A stretch of 7,113 nt of DNA from an uncultured Methanobrevibacter sp. (GTDB taxonomy: Archaea; Methanobacteriota; Methanobacteria; Methanobacteriales; Methanobacteriaceae). The notes under the pieces were generated by a model. It searched no databases. It saw nothing but the letters and a program-made list of their open reading frames with translations, and was not told the DNA's origin. The DNA is taken from positions 1 through 7,113 of the forward strand of contig CACZPT010000090.1 in NCBI GenBank assembly GCA_902783085.1. The letters run 5' to 3'. A program made the translations under genes and the position numbers. Every line of letters starts with the position of its first letter. Positions within the stretch are counted from its first letter, which is position 1. Below are positions 1-6,210 of this stretch, piece by piece.

Positions 1-108
1 AAAAAATCATGAAAAAATCTTAACCTGACGACATTGATTAAAAATTAAAATAAAATTTCACAAAATATCCTTAACTTTACAGGAGTGATTAATTAAGTAA
101 CAAAAAAG

Positions 109-127
109 TTACCAAAAACTTTTATAC
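109..127 (+). promoter_or_regulatory. Weak promoter-like site (A-rich BRE plus TTTTATAC)
   Basis: The plus strand reads ACCAAAAAC followed by TTTTATAC, resembling an archaeal BRE and TATA box. Just before it, GTAAC (97-101) and GTTAC (108-112) form a small inverted repeat around six A, which could be an operator. No gene follows on this strand inside the window. The reverse strand reads GTATAAAAG here, so the direction is uncertain. In such AT-rich DNA the match may be chance. Confidence 0.2.
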
Positions 128-215
128 ACTAATTACCGAAGTTTAAATTGAAAGTTTTACTTTCCTAAAGCTTTCATAAATCCAATATGATTTTAAGAAT
201 ATAAAATCTGATATC

Positions 216-246
216 AAAAAAAAATTTGCTATTGCATTTATAGCAA
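216..246 (-). terminator. Hairpin plus T9 tract, best intrinsic-type terminator in the window
   Basis: TTGCTAT (226-232) and ATAGCAA (240-246) form a perfect 7-bp stem with a seven-base loop. Read on the minus strand it is followed after one base by nine consecutive T (224-216), the layout of an intrinsic terminator. It lies about 190 bases past the last stop codon of the leftward operon, so it could be its final stop or end an unseen transcript. Confidence 0.55.
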
Positions 247-312
247 TTAATCAAAACAACAAAAACTAACCTATTTTCCATAATCCCATAAAATAAAGTT
301 GTTTTTGATTAA
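247..312. repeat. Long imperfect inverted repeat (14 bp with one bulge)
   Basis: Bases 247-260 pair with 298-312, giving 14 base pairs with one bulged T at 306 and a 37-base loop. Three of the pairs are G-C. The arms start right after the 226-246 hairpin and end six bases before the 319-340 hairpin. It may be part of a structured 3' region, but chance inverted repeats are frequent at this base composition. Confidence 0.4.
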
Positions 313-318
313 AAATAA

Positions 319-340
319 TGGGGTTATTTTATTAACCCCA
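319..340 (-). terminator. Perfect 8-bp hairpin, possible terminator or 3' end stabiliser
   Basis: TGGGGTTA (319-326) and TAACCCCA (333-340) pair perfectly around a six-base loop. Four consecutive G-C pairs make it the most GC-rich feature of this AT-rich gap. On the minus strand it is followed by TTATTTTTAATC, a moderate T-rich run. Orientation is inferred from the leftward genes. It could equally serve a plus-strand transcript. Confidence 0.5.
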
Positions 341-387
341 GCAAACATTTAAAATTAAATCTTAAAAATTTTCTTTTAAAATTTGAT

Positions 388-404
388 AAAAAAATTAAGC
401 TTAA
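388..404 (-). terminator. Candidate T-tract terminator after the operon
   Basis: On the minus strand a perfect TTAAGCTTAA palindrome (404-395) is followed directly by seven T (394-388), about 30 to 46 bases after the last stop codon. Archaeal termination depends mainly on such T-runs. The palindrome has too small a loop to make a strong hairpin. Confidence 0.5.
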
Positions 405-433
405 GAGAAATTTCAATCCGGATTATAATTAAT

Positions 434-784
434 TTATAACAATTTTTCCTGCCATTCTTTAACTTTAAAACCTGTTAAAACAACATCATCACTAACAATT
501 ATTGGTCTTTTAACAAGCATTCCATCACTGGCTAAAAGTTCAAACTGTTCATCTTCAGACATTTCCGGAAGCTTATCTTTTAATTTTAATTGCCTATATT
601 TCATCCCGCTGGTGTTGAAAAATCTTTTTAATGGCAAGTCACTAATTTGCCACCATTCTTTTAATTCGCTTGCAGTTGGATTATCCACAACAATATCCCG
701 TGCATCAAATTCAATATTATTTTCTTCTAACCATTTTTTAGCTTTTTTACATGTTGAGCATTTTGGATAATGAACAAATAACAT
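434..784 (-). CDS. Spx/MgsR/YusI-type ArsC-family thioredoxin-fold protein
   Basis: Small cytoplasmic protein of 116 residues with an ArsC/Spx thioredoxin-like fold. It begins MLFVHYPKCSTCKKAKKWLE with the redox pair Cys9-Ser-Thr-Cys12 right after the first strand, continues with FDARDIVVDNPT (26-37), and has the family's LVKRPIIV block (90-97) and a closing LTGFKVKEW (103-111). The CxxC motif and KRP block fit the Spx/YusI branch better than classical arsenate reductase, which uses a single catalytic cysteine at this point. Function is therefore uncertain: it may be a thiol-disulfide or reductase-like protein, and RNA polymerase binding as in bacterial Spx is unproven in archaea. It is the last gene of the purF unit, 9 bp after the NifH-like gene, with a good GGTGAT site. 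The family is mostly bacterial, so transfer from gut Firmicutes is possible. No defect is seen. Confidence 0.93.
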   Translation of the reverse strand: MLFVHYPKCSTCKKAKKWLEENNIEFDARDIVVDNPTASELKEWWQISDLPLKRFFNTSGMKYRQLKLKDKLPEMSEDEQFELLASDGMLVKRPIIVSDDVVLTGFKVKEWQEKLL

Positions 785-787
785 ATT

Positions 788-793
788 ATCACC
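788..793 (-). promoter_or_regulatory. Ribosome binding site of the Spx/ArsC-like gene
   Basis: The minus strand reads GGTGAT just before the ATG at 782-784 and directly after the TAA of the NifH-like gene (794-796). GGTGAT pairs with the usual archaeal 16S rRNA 3' end, and it is the strongest such site within this operon. Confidence 0.7.
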
Positions 794-1591
794 TTATGAA
801 GTAAATGATTTGAAAAATTCCTCAAGTTCTTCATCACTCATCGGTTCCGGAACTGAAGTATTTTCATTATTCATTATATTATAAGCAAGAATTTTGTATT
901 CGGATGCTTCATCACTTTCAGGATATTTTTCTACAACAGTTTTTGCATCCAGTTCAGATTGTTGAATTAAATTACTTCTATGAATTGTACCGATTACATT
1001 TGTTCCTATTTTTTTAGCAAAATCAGATACAATTTCCTCTTCCATATCAACATTACGGCAATTGCAAACAATACCTGTTAAATTTCCTTTTAATTTTTTA
1101 ATCCCACGAACTATATTGTTTGCTGCATAAAGTGACATGAATTCTCCAGATGTTACAATTACAACTTCATCAGCGTATTTTTCACGAAGAGGTACTGAAA
1201 ATCCGCCGCAGACAACATCTCCTAAAACATCATAAATTACAACATCCAAGTCCTCATCAAAAACACCTAATTTTTCAAGCCTTTTCATAGCTACAATAAC
1301 ACCACGACCTGCACAACCTACACCCGGTTCAGGACCACCGCTTTCAACACACAAAACACCATTGTAACCTTCATAAACCAGATTATCTCTTTTAGGATTT
1401 CTATTATCCTTTAAGGTGTTTACAACAGTCGGTATTCTTTTTCCATATAATGTACGTGTCGTGTCTGCCTTTGGATCACAACCAATAACTAAACAGTTTA
1501 AATCGTCATTTGAATAGACTGCGGATAAATTAGCTACTGTGGTACTTTTTCCTATACCGCCTTTACCGTAAATAGCTATTTTTTTAATCAT
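794..1591 (-). CDS. cfbC: NifH-family iron protein, probably Ni-sirohydrochlorin a,c-diamide reductive cyclase component CfbC
   Basis: ATP-driven electron donor of the nitrogenase reductase family. In methanogens the CfbC member works with CfbD (a NifD relative) to reduce the nickel tetrapyrrole on the way to coenzyme F430 of methyl-coenzyme M reductase. All hallmarks are intact in its 265 residues: P-loop GKGGIGKST (9-17), switch I CDPKADTTR (38-46), cluster ligand Cys93 in GVGCAGRG with Arg96, and second ligand Cys128 in switch II DVLGDVVCGGF (121-131). The two cysteines bridge a [4Fe-4S] cluster in a homodimer. The tail is acidic (about 250-260). No nifD, nifK or other nif gene is nearby, which favours CfbC over a true nitrogenase reductase; this is inference, since residues alone do not separate them here. 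The U32 gene ends 8 bp upstream, and only a weak TTGAT-like site precedes the ATG. The next gene starts 9 bp after the stop. Confidence 0.88.
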   Translation of the reverse strand: MIKKIAIYGKGGIGKSTTVANLSAVYSNDDLNCLVIGCDPKADTTRTLYGKRIPTVVNTLKDNRNPKRDNLVYEGYNGVLCVESGGPEPGVGCAGRGVIVAMKRLEKLGVFDEDLDVVIYDVLGDVVCGGFSVPLREKYADEVVIVTSGEFMSLYAANNIVRGIKKLKGNLTGIVCNCRNVDMEEEIVSDFAKKIGTNVIGTIHRSNLIQQSELDAKTVVEKYPESDEASEYKILAYNIMNNENTSVPEPMSDEELEEFFKSFTS

Positions 1592-1599
1592 AATATCAA

Positions 1600-2832
1600 C
1601 TATCTTTCAATTAATTTATAAACAAAATCATTTTTTCTAACTTTAGTAGGTATAGCAACTCCCACATTACAGTTTAAAGCATTGTTAACATTTTCACCTT
1701 CAATTTGCATTGAATCAATAGTGTGTGTGATAGATCCTGTAGTTTGACCTTGAATAATGATTTTATCGCCTATTTTTAAGCTATCCCATATTCTAAGCTC
1801 GGCCACATTAACTTTATTGTAATAATTTACAACCTGACCTATATCCTTTTTAATATATTTGGATTGATTATCTTCACTTGTCTCGAATGGAGTATTAAAG
1901 TAAAAATTAGTATCGAATCCACGATTAAATACGCTTTTAAGTTCATCCATCCATTCTTTTTTAACATTATAATTTAGAGGATCATCCAAATAATTATCAA
2001 TAGCTTGTCTGTAAATACCTGTAACCATAGCACCATAATCCGGACTGCGAGCTCTTCCCTCTATTTTAAATGAATCAACACCACTTTTTATGAGTTCTGG
2101 TATATATTCTATCATACACATATCTTTTGGAGAAAAAAAGTTAGTTCTATAAGAATCATCATATGATTTAGAGATAATGAAACTTTCATCCTCAACATCA
2201 CAGAAATTAATAACCTTATCTTCACCTTCAGTATATGTTAAAGTCCAATTTTTACGGCAAGGTTGAAGACAGTCCCCGCAATTAGCACTTCTTCCATATA
2301 ATCCATAACTTAAAAAACATCTTCCGGAAATTGCCATGCATATTGCACCATGAATGAAAATTTCAGTTTCAATTGGAGATTTTTTACTAATATCTGTAAT
2401 TTCATCAAGTGATAATTCACGAGATAAAATCGCTCTTTTAGCCCCCAGTTTTTTAAGGGTTTTTAAGGTATAAGAATTAGAAACATTTTCCTGAACACTT
2501 ATATGCGCTTCAAGGCCATGAGATATGCAATTTTCAATTAAACCAATGTCTGATAAAATGAGTCCGTCAATATCTGCTGATGCGATTGTCTCTAATTTTT
2601 CATCCAGCTCCAAAGCAGATTTTTCATTTAAAATTATATTAGTACATAAATAGGTTTTAGCTGAATATTGACCAGCTATTTCAGATACCTCAGATAAATC
2701 ATCAAGTGTAAAATTACGGGCATTAGCCCTCATATTATAATCATCCAAACCAAAATAAACTGCATCTGCACCATTTTCTAAAACAGAACGCAGTGATATG
2801 AAATTTCCGGCAGGGGCTAACAATTCAACCAT
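1600..2832 (-). CDS. Peptidase U32 family protein (probable Fe-S RNA hydroxylase type)
   Basis: A 410-residue member of the family named peptidase U32. Several studied members (RlhA, TrhP, UbiU/UbiV) are iron-sulfur proteins needed for hydroxylating RNA or quinone precursors rather than proven proteases. It opens with the typical MVELLAPAGNFISL, then GADAVYFGLDDYNMRANARNF (21-41). The U32 signature lies in EIFIHGAICMAISGRCFLSY (157-176). Cys165, Cys172, Cys188 or Cys192, and Cys239 (in SPKDMCMIEYIPEL) correspond to the family's cluster ligands; Cys185 and Cys211 are extra nearby cysteines. KIEGRARSPDYG (256-267) is another family block. The last 85 residues look like a small beta-rich domain. 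No signal peptide. There is no clear ribosome binding site before the ATG, and purF ends 6 bp upstream, so translation may be coupled. The substrate is unknown; an rRNA or tRNA target is a family-based guess. Confidence 0.92.
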   Translation of the reverse strand: MVELLAPAGNFISLRSVLENGADAVYFGLDDYNMRANARNFTLDDLSEVSEIAGQYSAKTYLCTNIILNEKSALELDEKLETIASADIDGLILSDIGLIENCISHGLEAHISVQENVSNSYTLKTLKKLGAKRAILSRELSLDEITDISKKSPIETEIFIHGAICMAISGRCFLSYGLYGRSANCGDCLQPCRKNWTLTYTEGEDKVINFCDVEDESFIISKSYDDSYRTNFFSPKDMCMIEYIPELIKSGVDSFKIEGRARSPDYGAMVTGIYRQAIDNYLDDPLNYNVKKEWMDELKSVFNRGFDTNFYFNTPFETSEDNQSKYIKKDIGQVVNYYNKVNVAELRIWDSLKIGDKIIIQGQTTGSITHTIDSMQIEGENVNNALNCNVGVAIPTKVRKNDFVYKLIER

Positions 2833-2838
2833 AGTATC

Positions 2839-4260
2839 TTAAGGTTTATAATAAGTTTCAGCTTCAATATTTTCAGGAAGTTCAGTTGGATAACATTCAT
2901 TTAAACAGCCTAAGCATAAATCCTCCCTAGGCATGCCAATAGCTTTTACAAGAGAATCAAGTGTAATATAACCTAAAGTATCAATATCCAATTGATTTTT
3001 TATTTCCTCCACACTATAATTAGCTGCAATCAATTCTTTTTTACTTGCCATTGCCACCCCATAAAAACAAGGTGCAACAACAGGAGGACATCCAACTAAA
3101 AAGTGAATTTCACTAGGTTCTGCTTCTTTTACTAAATCAATTAATTGTTTAGAAGTAGTTCCACGTACGATACTATCATCTATCAATATAATCTTTTTAC
3201 CTTTAATAGCATCTTTAATTGGATTTAATTTAAGTCTAACTGCCAGCTCTCTTTCTTCTTGAGTAGGCATGATAAAAGTTCTTCCAACATACCTGTTTTT
3301 AATTAGACCTTCACCATAACGAATTCCAGATGCTCTTGAATAACCAATAGCTGCAGGAATTGACGAATCGGGAACAGGAATAACAACATCAGCATCAATT
3401 GGATATAATTCATGTAATTGCTCACCAATATTTAGCCTAGTTTGATAAACATTAATACCATCTATTGTACTGTCAGGTCTTGCAAAGTAAACATATTCAA
3501 ACATACAATGAGATAAGCTACATTCTGATGTAATTTCTAACATATGAGTGTTTATTTCATCATTTTCAAAATAAACAACTTCTCCAGGTTCAATATCTCT
3601 AATATATTTAGCATTAATAACATCGAATGCAACAGTTTCTGAAGCTAAAATAAAATCTTCCCCTCTTTTTGCAACAGCTAATGGTTTAATCCCCATAGGA
3701 TCACGAACACCATATAAATCACCATTAATAAGAATAACTAATGCATAAGAACCAACAAGTTTAGAGGAAACCGCTTCAATTGAATCAATAATGCTTTTAT
3801 TATTATAATAATGTTCTTTTTTAAGCATATAACAAATCACTTCAGAATCAGTGCCGGATTTAAACTCATAACCTTCATTAATGAGTTCTTCTTTTAATTC
3901 CTGTGAATTTACAATATCCCCATTATGAGCCATAGCTATAAATCCATCATCAAAATCTGTAACAAATGGTTGTGAGTTTTCAAGTTTAGATTTACCAGTA
4001 GTTGAATACCTTACATGACCAATAGCCATATTTCCAGAAAGATTATTAATTTCATAATCCTTAAAAACATCAGTTATTAAGCCCATACCACAATAATAAC
4101 TCAATCCTTTAGCTGAGTTATAAGTAGCTATTCCAGCTGATTCTTGACCTCTATGCTGTAAAGCATATAAACAGTAATAAACAAAAGAAGAAACATTCTT
4201 AGAAGTATCGTTAGAATGTATTCCTACAACGCCACATTTATCTTCAACTTCCCCTTGCAT
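2839..4260 (-). CDS. purF: Amidophosphoribosyltransferase
   Basis: Catalyses the first committed step of purine synthesis: PRPP plus glutamine gives 5-phosphoribosylamine, glutamate and pyrophosphate. It is a 473-residue cytoplasmic enzyme. The N-terminal Ntn glutaminase domain (about 9-240) has the nucleophile at Cys9 in KCGVVGI, with YALQHRGQESAGIA (32-45), GHVRYSTTG (81-89) and the HNGDI loop (112-116). The C-terminal phosphoribosyltransferase domain carries the PRPP loop IILIDDSIVRGTT (357-369). Cys9 must be freed by removal of the eight-residue leader, as in Bacillus-type PurF. Cysteines at 252 (CMFEYVYFARPD), 398 (APCFYG) and 449/452 (CLGC) match the four [4Fe-4S] ligands of the Bacillus enzyme, so a cluster is expected. 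The U32 gene follows after 6 bp. The ATG has a GGAG site at seven bases. It is probably the first gene of a four-gene unit. Full length, with no defect seen. Confidence 0.97.
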   Translation of the reverse strand: MQGEVEDKCGVVGIHSNDTSKNVSSFVYYCLYALQHRGQESAGIATYNSAKGLSYYCGMGLITDVFKDYEINNLSGNMAIGHVRYSTTGKSKLENSQPFVTDFDDGFIAMAHNGDIVNSQELKEELINEGYEFKSGTDSEVICYMLKKEHYYNNKSIIDSIEAVSSKLVGSYALVILINGDLYGVRDPMGIKPLAVAKRGEDFILASETVAFDVINAKYIRDIEPGEVVYFENDEINTHMLEITSECSLSHCMFEYVYFARPDSTIDGINVYQTRLNIGEQLHELYPIDADVVIPVPDSSIPAAIGYSRASGIRYGEGLIKNRYVGRTFIMPTQEERELAVRLKLNPIKDAIKGKKIILIDDSIVRGTTSKQLIDLVKEAEPSEIHFLVGCPPVVAPCFYGVAMASKKELIAANYSVEEIKNQLDIDTLGYITLDSLVKAIGMPREDLCLGCLNECYPTELPENIEAETYYKP

Positions 4261-4267
4261 TTAGAAA

Positions 4268-4271
4268 CTCC
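4268..4271 (-). promoter_or_regulatory. Ribosome binding site of purF
   Basis: The minus strand reads GGAG seven bases before the purF ATG (4258-4260). It supports this start, which leaves an eight-residue leader peptide before the catalytic cysteine. Confidence 0.65.
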
Positions 4272-4299
4272 AGTAATTATCAATTATTATTTTTCTTCA

Positions 4300-4320
4300 A
4301 ACTCATATAAATATTAATAA
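4300..4320 (-). promoter_or_regulatory. Probable promoter of the purF operon (TATA box)
   Basis: The minus strand reads AATATTTATATG at 4315-4304, close to the TTTATATA-type TATA box of methanogens. A start site about 25 bases downstream would fall near 4280, giving a leader of roughly 20 bases before the purF ATG. It lies in the only sizeable gap (66 bp) between the genes. No T-run terminator for the upstream cluster is visible there, so read-through from galE and the unknown gene remains possible. The surrounding AT richness makes TATA-like matches common. Confidence 0.5.
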
Positions 4321-4326
4321 TATTAA

Positions 4327-5220
4327 CTAGTCCCAAAAGTTTTCAGAAGTATTAGGCATATCATAATCATCCTTAACTTCGGGAGGTCTTACTTGTTTAG
4401 AATTATTTAATTCTTGTTTTAAATCAGATTCATTATTTTCAATGAATATTAAAGCAGTTTTAATAATTTTTAACCAATCAATAGCTTTTTGCCTAGATTG
4501 AGCAGCAATAAAACCCTGACCAACCATTATATTTTCAGGTCTGAATTTATTTGTTGCAATAACTATTTTTTCACCATTCTCCAAATTCTCATTAAAAACT
4601 TCAGCCCATAACTCATCTAACCTATATATTTCAAGAAATTCCTTAGTATGTATATCTTCAAATCTTTGCTTAAATGATGAAAAATCAGATTTTAAATTAT
4701 TAATATCATTTTGTAAATCCTTATTTTCCATAAGCAATACATCATTTTCTTTAATAAGTTTATTATAATCATCAAGTAGATTATTATAATTATGAGTTAT
4801 GTTTATTAATTTATTTTCAAGAGAATGAATATTAATTAAATTTAAAGAATAGGAAAGAGTTGCTTTAATAATAGAGTTCAATATTTCTTTTTGAGCATGT
4901 TCGGTAGTGACTTGTTCATCTTCAAAGAAAATATTATTATAATCAAATAATCCGACATGATTAAAATCAGTTTTTAAATCATTGAATAATAAATTATAAT
5001 TCTCATCATGACCATAACCACCAATAAGAATAATATCTCCACCACCAGCTACTTTTTTAGCAATTTCAAAGTCTGTGGTAGGAATTATAGATGAAACAAC
5101 AATATTATAATTTTTTTCAAGCTGATTATTATCAACCGCTTTTGAAATGATTTGTGCAACATCCAAACCAGAAACAATTATTCTAACATCAATTTTTGAA
5201 ATAGAACCGTTATCTTCCAT
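4327..5220 (-). CDS. Unrecognised protein with alpha/beta N-terminus and central coiled coil
   Basis: I do not recognise this 297-residue protein. Three parts are visible. Residues about 10-110 alternate short hydrophobic strands and helices (DVRIIVSGLD, NIVVSSIIPT, GGDIILIGGYG, HVGLFDY), which suggests a small Rossmann-like or receiver-like fold, although no P-loop or known catalytic motif is seen. Residues about 132-195 are rich in Leu, Asn, Lys and Glu with heptad-like spacing and probably form a coiled coil. Residues about 198-262 (YRLDELWAEVF, RPENIMVGQGFIAA, AIDWLKIIKTALIFIE) look like a second compact domain, followed by a polar, acidic tail ending in FWD. There is no signal peptide or membrane segment. 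The ATG at 5218-5220 is preceded by AGGT (5228-5231) at 7 bases, overlapping the galE stop, so it is likely translated with galE. A role tied to envelope sugar or lipid synthesis is only a context guess. Confidence 0.85.
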   Translation of the reverse strand: MEDNGSISKIDVRIIVSGLDVAQIISKAVDNNQLEKNYNIVVSSIIPTTDFEIAKKVAGGGDIILIGGYGHDENYNLLFNDLKTDFNHVGLFDYNNIFFEDEQVTTEHAQKEILNSIIKATLSYSLNLINIHSLENKLINITHNYNNLLDDYNKLIKENDVLLMENKDLQNDINNLKSDFSSFKQRFEDIHTKEFLEIYRLDELWAEVFNENLENGEKIVIATNKFRPENIMVGQGFIAAQSRQKAIDWLKIIKTALIFIENNESDLKQELNNSKQVRPPEVKDDYDMPNTSENFWD

Positions 5221-5229
5221 AGTTATTAC

Positions 5230-6198
5230 CTATACACTATTTATTTTTTGATGCCACATCCAAGCAGATTCAACTATGGACCTTAAATCATATTTAGGCT
5301 GCCAGCCCAATTCATTTTTAATTTTAGATGAATCAGCAATTAATATATCCGGATCACCATCACGGCGATCGGCAATTTCAACTTTAAAATCTTTTTCAGT
5401 GACTTCTTTACACATGTCAATAATTTCACGAACAGAATATCCCTTACCGTTTCCCAAATTAAAAATATTGGACTTATTATTTTCACATAAATATTCATAA
5501 GCTTCAATATGTGCACTAGCTAAGTCATTTACATGAATATAATCACGAATACAAGTTCCATCAGGAGTATTATAATCAGTTCCAAAAATAGAAATACTGT
5601 CTCTTTTTCCAATAGCTGCATCTAAAACAAGAGGGATTAAATGAGTTTCAGGATCATGTAATTCTCCAACCTCACAATCAAAATCACATCCTGCAGCATT
5701 AAAATACCTTAAAGAAACATAGTTAAAGTCACCTTTCTCTGCTTCTCTTTCAAGAGCTTTTTCAGTAATCCATTTTGAGTGACCATAAGGATTGATTGGT
5801 TTTAAATTTTGGTCTTCAGTAATTGGAATCTTTTCGGGATTACCATATACAGATGCAGTGGAAGATAAAATAAATTTATCAACACCGAATTCCCGCATGA
5901 TTTTTAAAAGATTTAAAGTATTTTTATAATTATTTTTAAAGTATTTTTGTGGAAATTCAACTGATTCGGCTACTGATGAAAAAGCTGCAAAATGCAATAC
6001 TCCATCAATATCATACTTTTCAAAAACATCTCTTAAATCATCACTTCCAAAATTACAATTTTCGAAGTTTCCCCATTTAACAAAAGTTTCATAGCCTTTA
6101 GACAAATCATCAACTACAACAGTCTCATAACCTGATTTATTTAAGGCTTTATTAGTATGAGAACCAATATAACCTGCCCCACCAGTAACTAAAATCAA
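5230..6198 (-). CDS. galE: UDP-glucose 4-epimerase
   Basis: Interconverts UDP-glucose and UDP-galactose in the cytoplasm with bound NAD, supplying galactose units for surface glycans or glycolipids. It is an extended short-chain dehydrogenase of 322 residues, near the usual 330-340. The NAD-binding motif TGGAGYIGSH is at residues 5-14. The catalytic Y138-x3-K142 lies in NPYGHSK, and SSTASVYG (112-119) places Thr114 where E. coli GalE has Ser124, an accepted substitution. Family blocks LRYFNAAG (163-170), CIRDYIHVNDLA (216-227) and RRDGDPDILIADSSK (278-292) are all present. Translation starts at TTG: the codon before it is TGA, and a good AAGGTG site lies six bases upstream. The gene sits 10 bp after the geranylgeranyl reductase and 9 bp before the unknown coiled-coil gene, so all three probably share one transcript. 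A related nucleotide-sugar epimerase specificity cannot be excluded, but the motif set best fits GalE. Confidence 0.93.
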   Translation of the reverse strand: MILVTGGAGYIGSHTNKALNKSGYETVVVDDLSKGYETFVKWGNFENCNFGSDDLRDVFEKYDIDGVLHFAAFSSVAESVEFPQKYFKNNYKNTLNLLKIMREFGVDKFILSSTASVYGNPEKIPITEDQNLKPINPYGHSKWITEKALEREAEKGDFNYVSLRYFNAAGCDFDCEVGELHDPETHLIPLVLDAAIGKRDSISIFGTDYNTPDGTCIRDYIHVNDLASAHIEAYEYLCENNKSNIFNLGNGKGYSVREIIDMCKEVTEKDFKVEIADRRDGDPDILIADSSKIKNELGWQPKYDLRSIVESAWMWHQKINSV

Positions 6199-6204
6199 TC
6201 ACAA

Positions 6205-6210
6205 CACCTT
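6205..6210 (-). promoter_or_regulatory. Ribosome binding site of galE, overlapping the upstream stop codon
   Basis: On the minus strand this reads AAGGTG, six bases before the TTG start of galE (6196-6198). It overlaps the TAA stop of the geranylgeranyl reductase gene (6209-6211). It supports the TTG start, because the codon just upstream in frame is a TGA stop and no in-frame ATG gives a complete Rossmann motif. The overlap suggests translational coupling. Confidence 0.75.

Larger units (their letters stand above)
1..433. other. Gene-free AT-rich intergenic region
   Basis: I see no supportable coding region on either strand: the longest ATG frames noticed are only a few codons long (for example MILRI from 187 on the plus strand). 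The right half (216-404) holds the stop signals of the leftward operon, and the left part (1-215) holds only weak promoter-like sites and A-runs, perhaps the upstream region of a gene beyond position 1. There is no tRNA fold, CRISPR repeat or mobile-element end. Confidence 0.7.

Noticed and set aside
8..10. Possible leftward start codon (ATG on the minus strand) of a gene beyond the window
   Set aside because: Only three codons would be visible, and the AGGTTA upstream is a poor, distant ribosome site, so it cannot be supported.
1..20. Direct repeat AAAAAATC at 1-8 and 12-19
   Set aside because: Two copies of an A-run motif are expected by chance at this base composition; there is no array or spacer pattern.
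81..90. AGGAGTGATT on the plus strand, a near-perfect Shine-Dalgarno sequence
   Set aside because: No ATG, GTG or TTG follows at a usable distance, and the GTG inside it reaches a stop after two codons.
434..784. Arsenic resistance gene
   Set aside because: The CxxC pair and the Spx/YusI-like blocks do not fit classical arsenate reductase, and no arsenite pump or ArsR is nearby.
794..1591. Nitrogen fixation locus
   Set aside because: Only a NifH-like protein is present; no nitrogenase subunits or cofactor genes are seen, so F430 synthesis is the simpler explanation.
4309..4325. AATATT-rich palindrome between the two gene clusters
   Set aside because: It is pure A/T, overlaps the TATA region and has no T-run after it, so it was not called a terminator.
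5276..5500. Plus-strand open frame of 74 codons
   Set aside because: It lies wholly inside galE on the opposite strand, has no ribosome binding site or recognisable motif, and galE is strongly supported.
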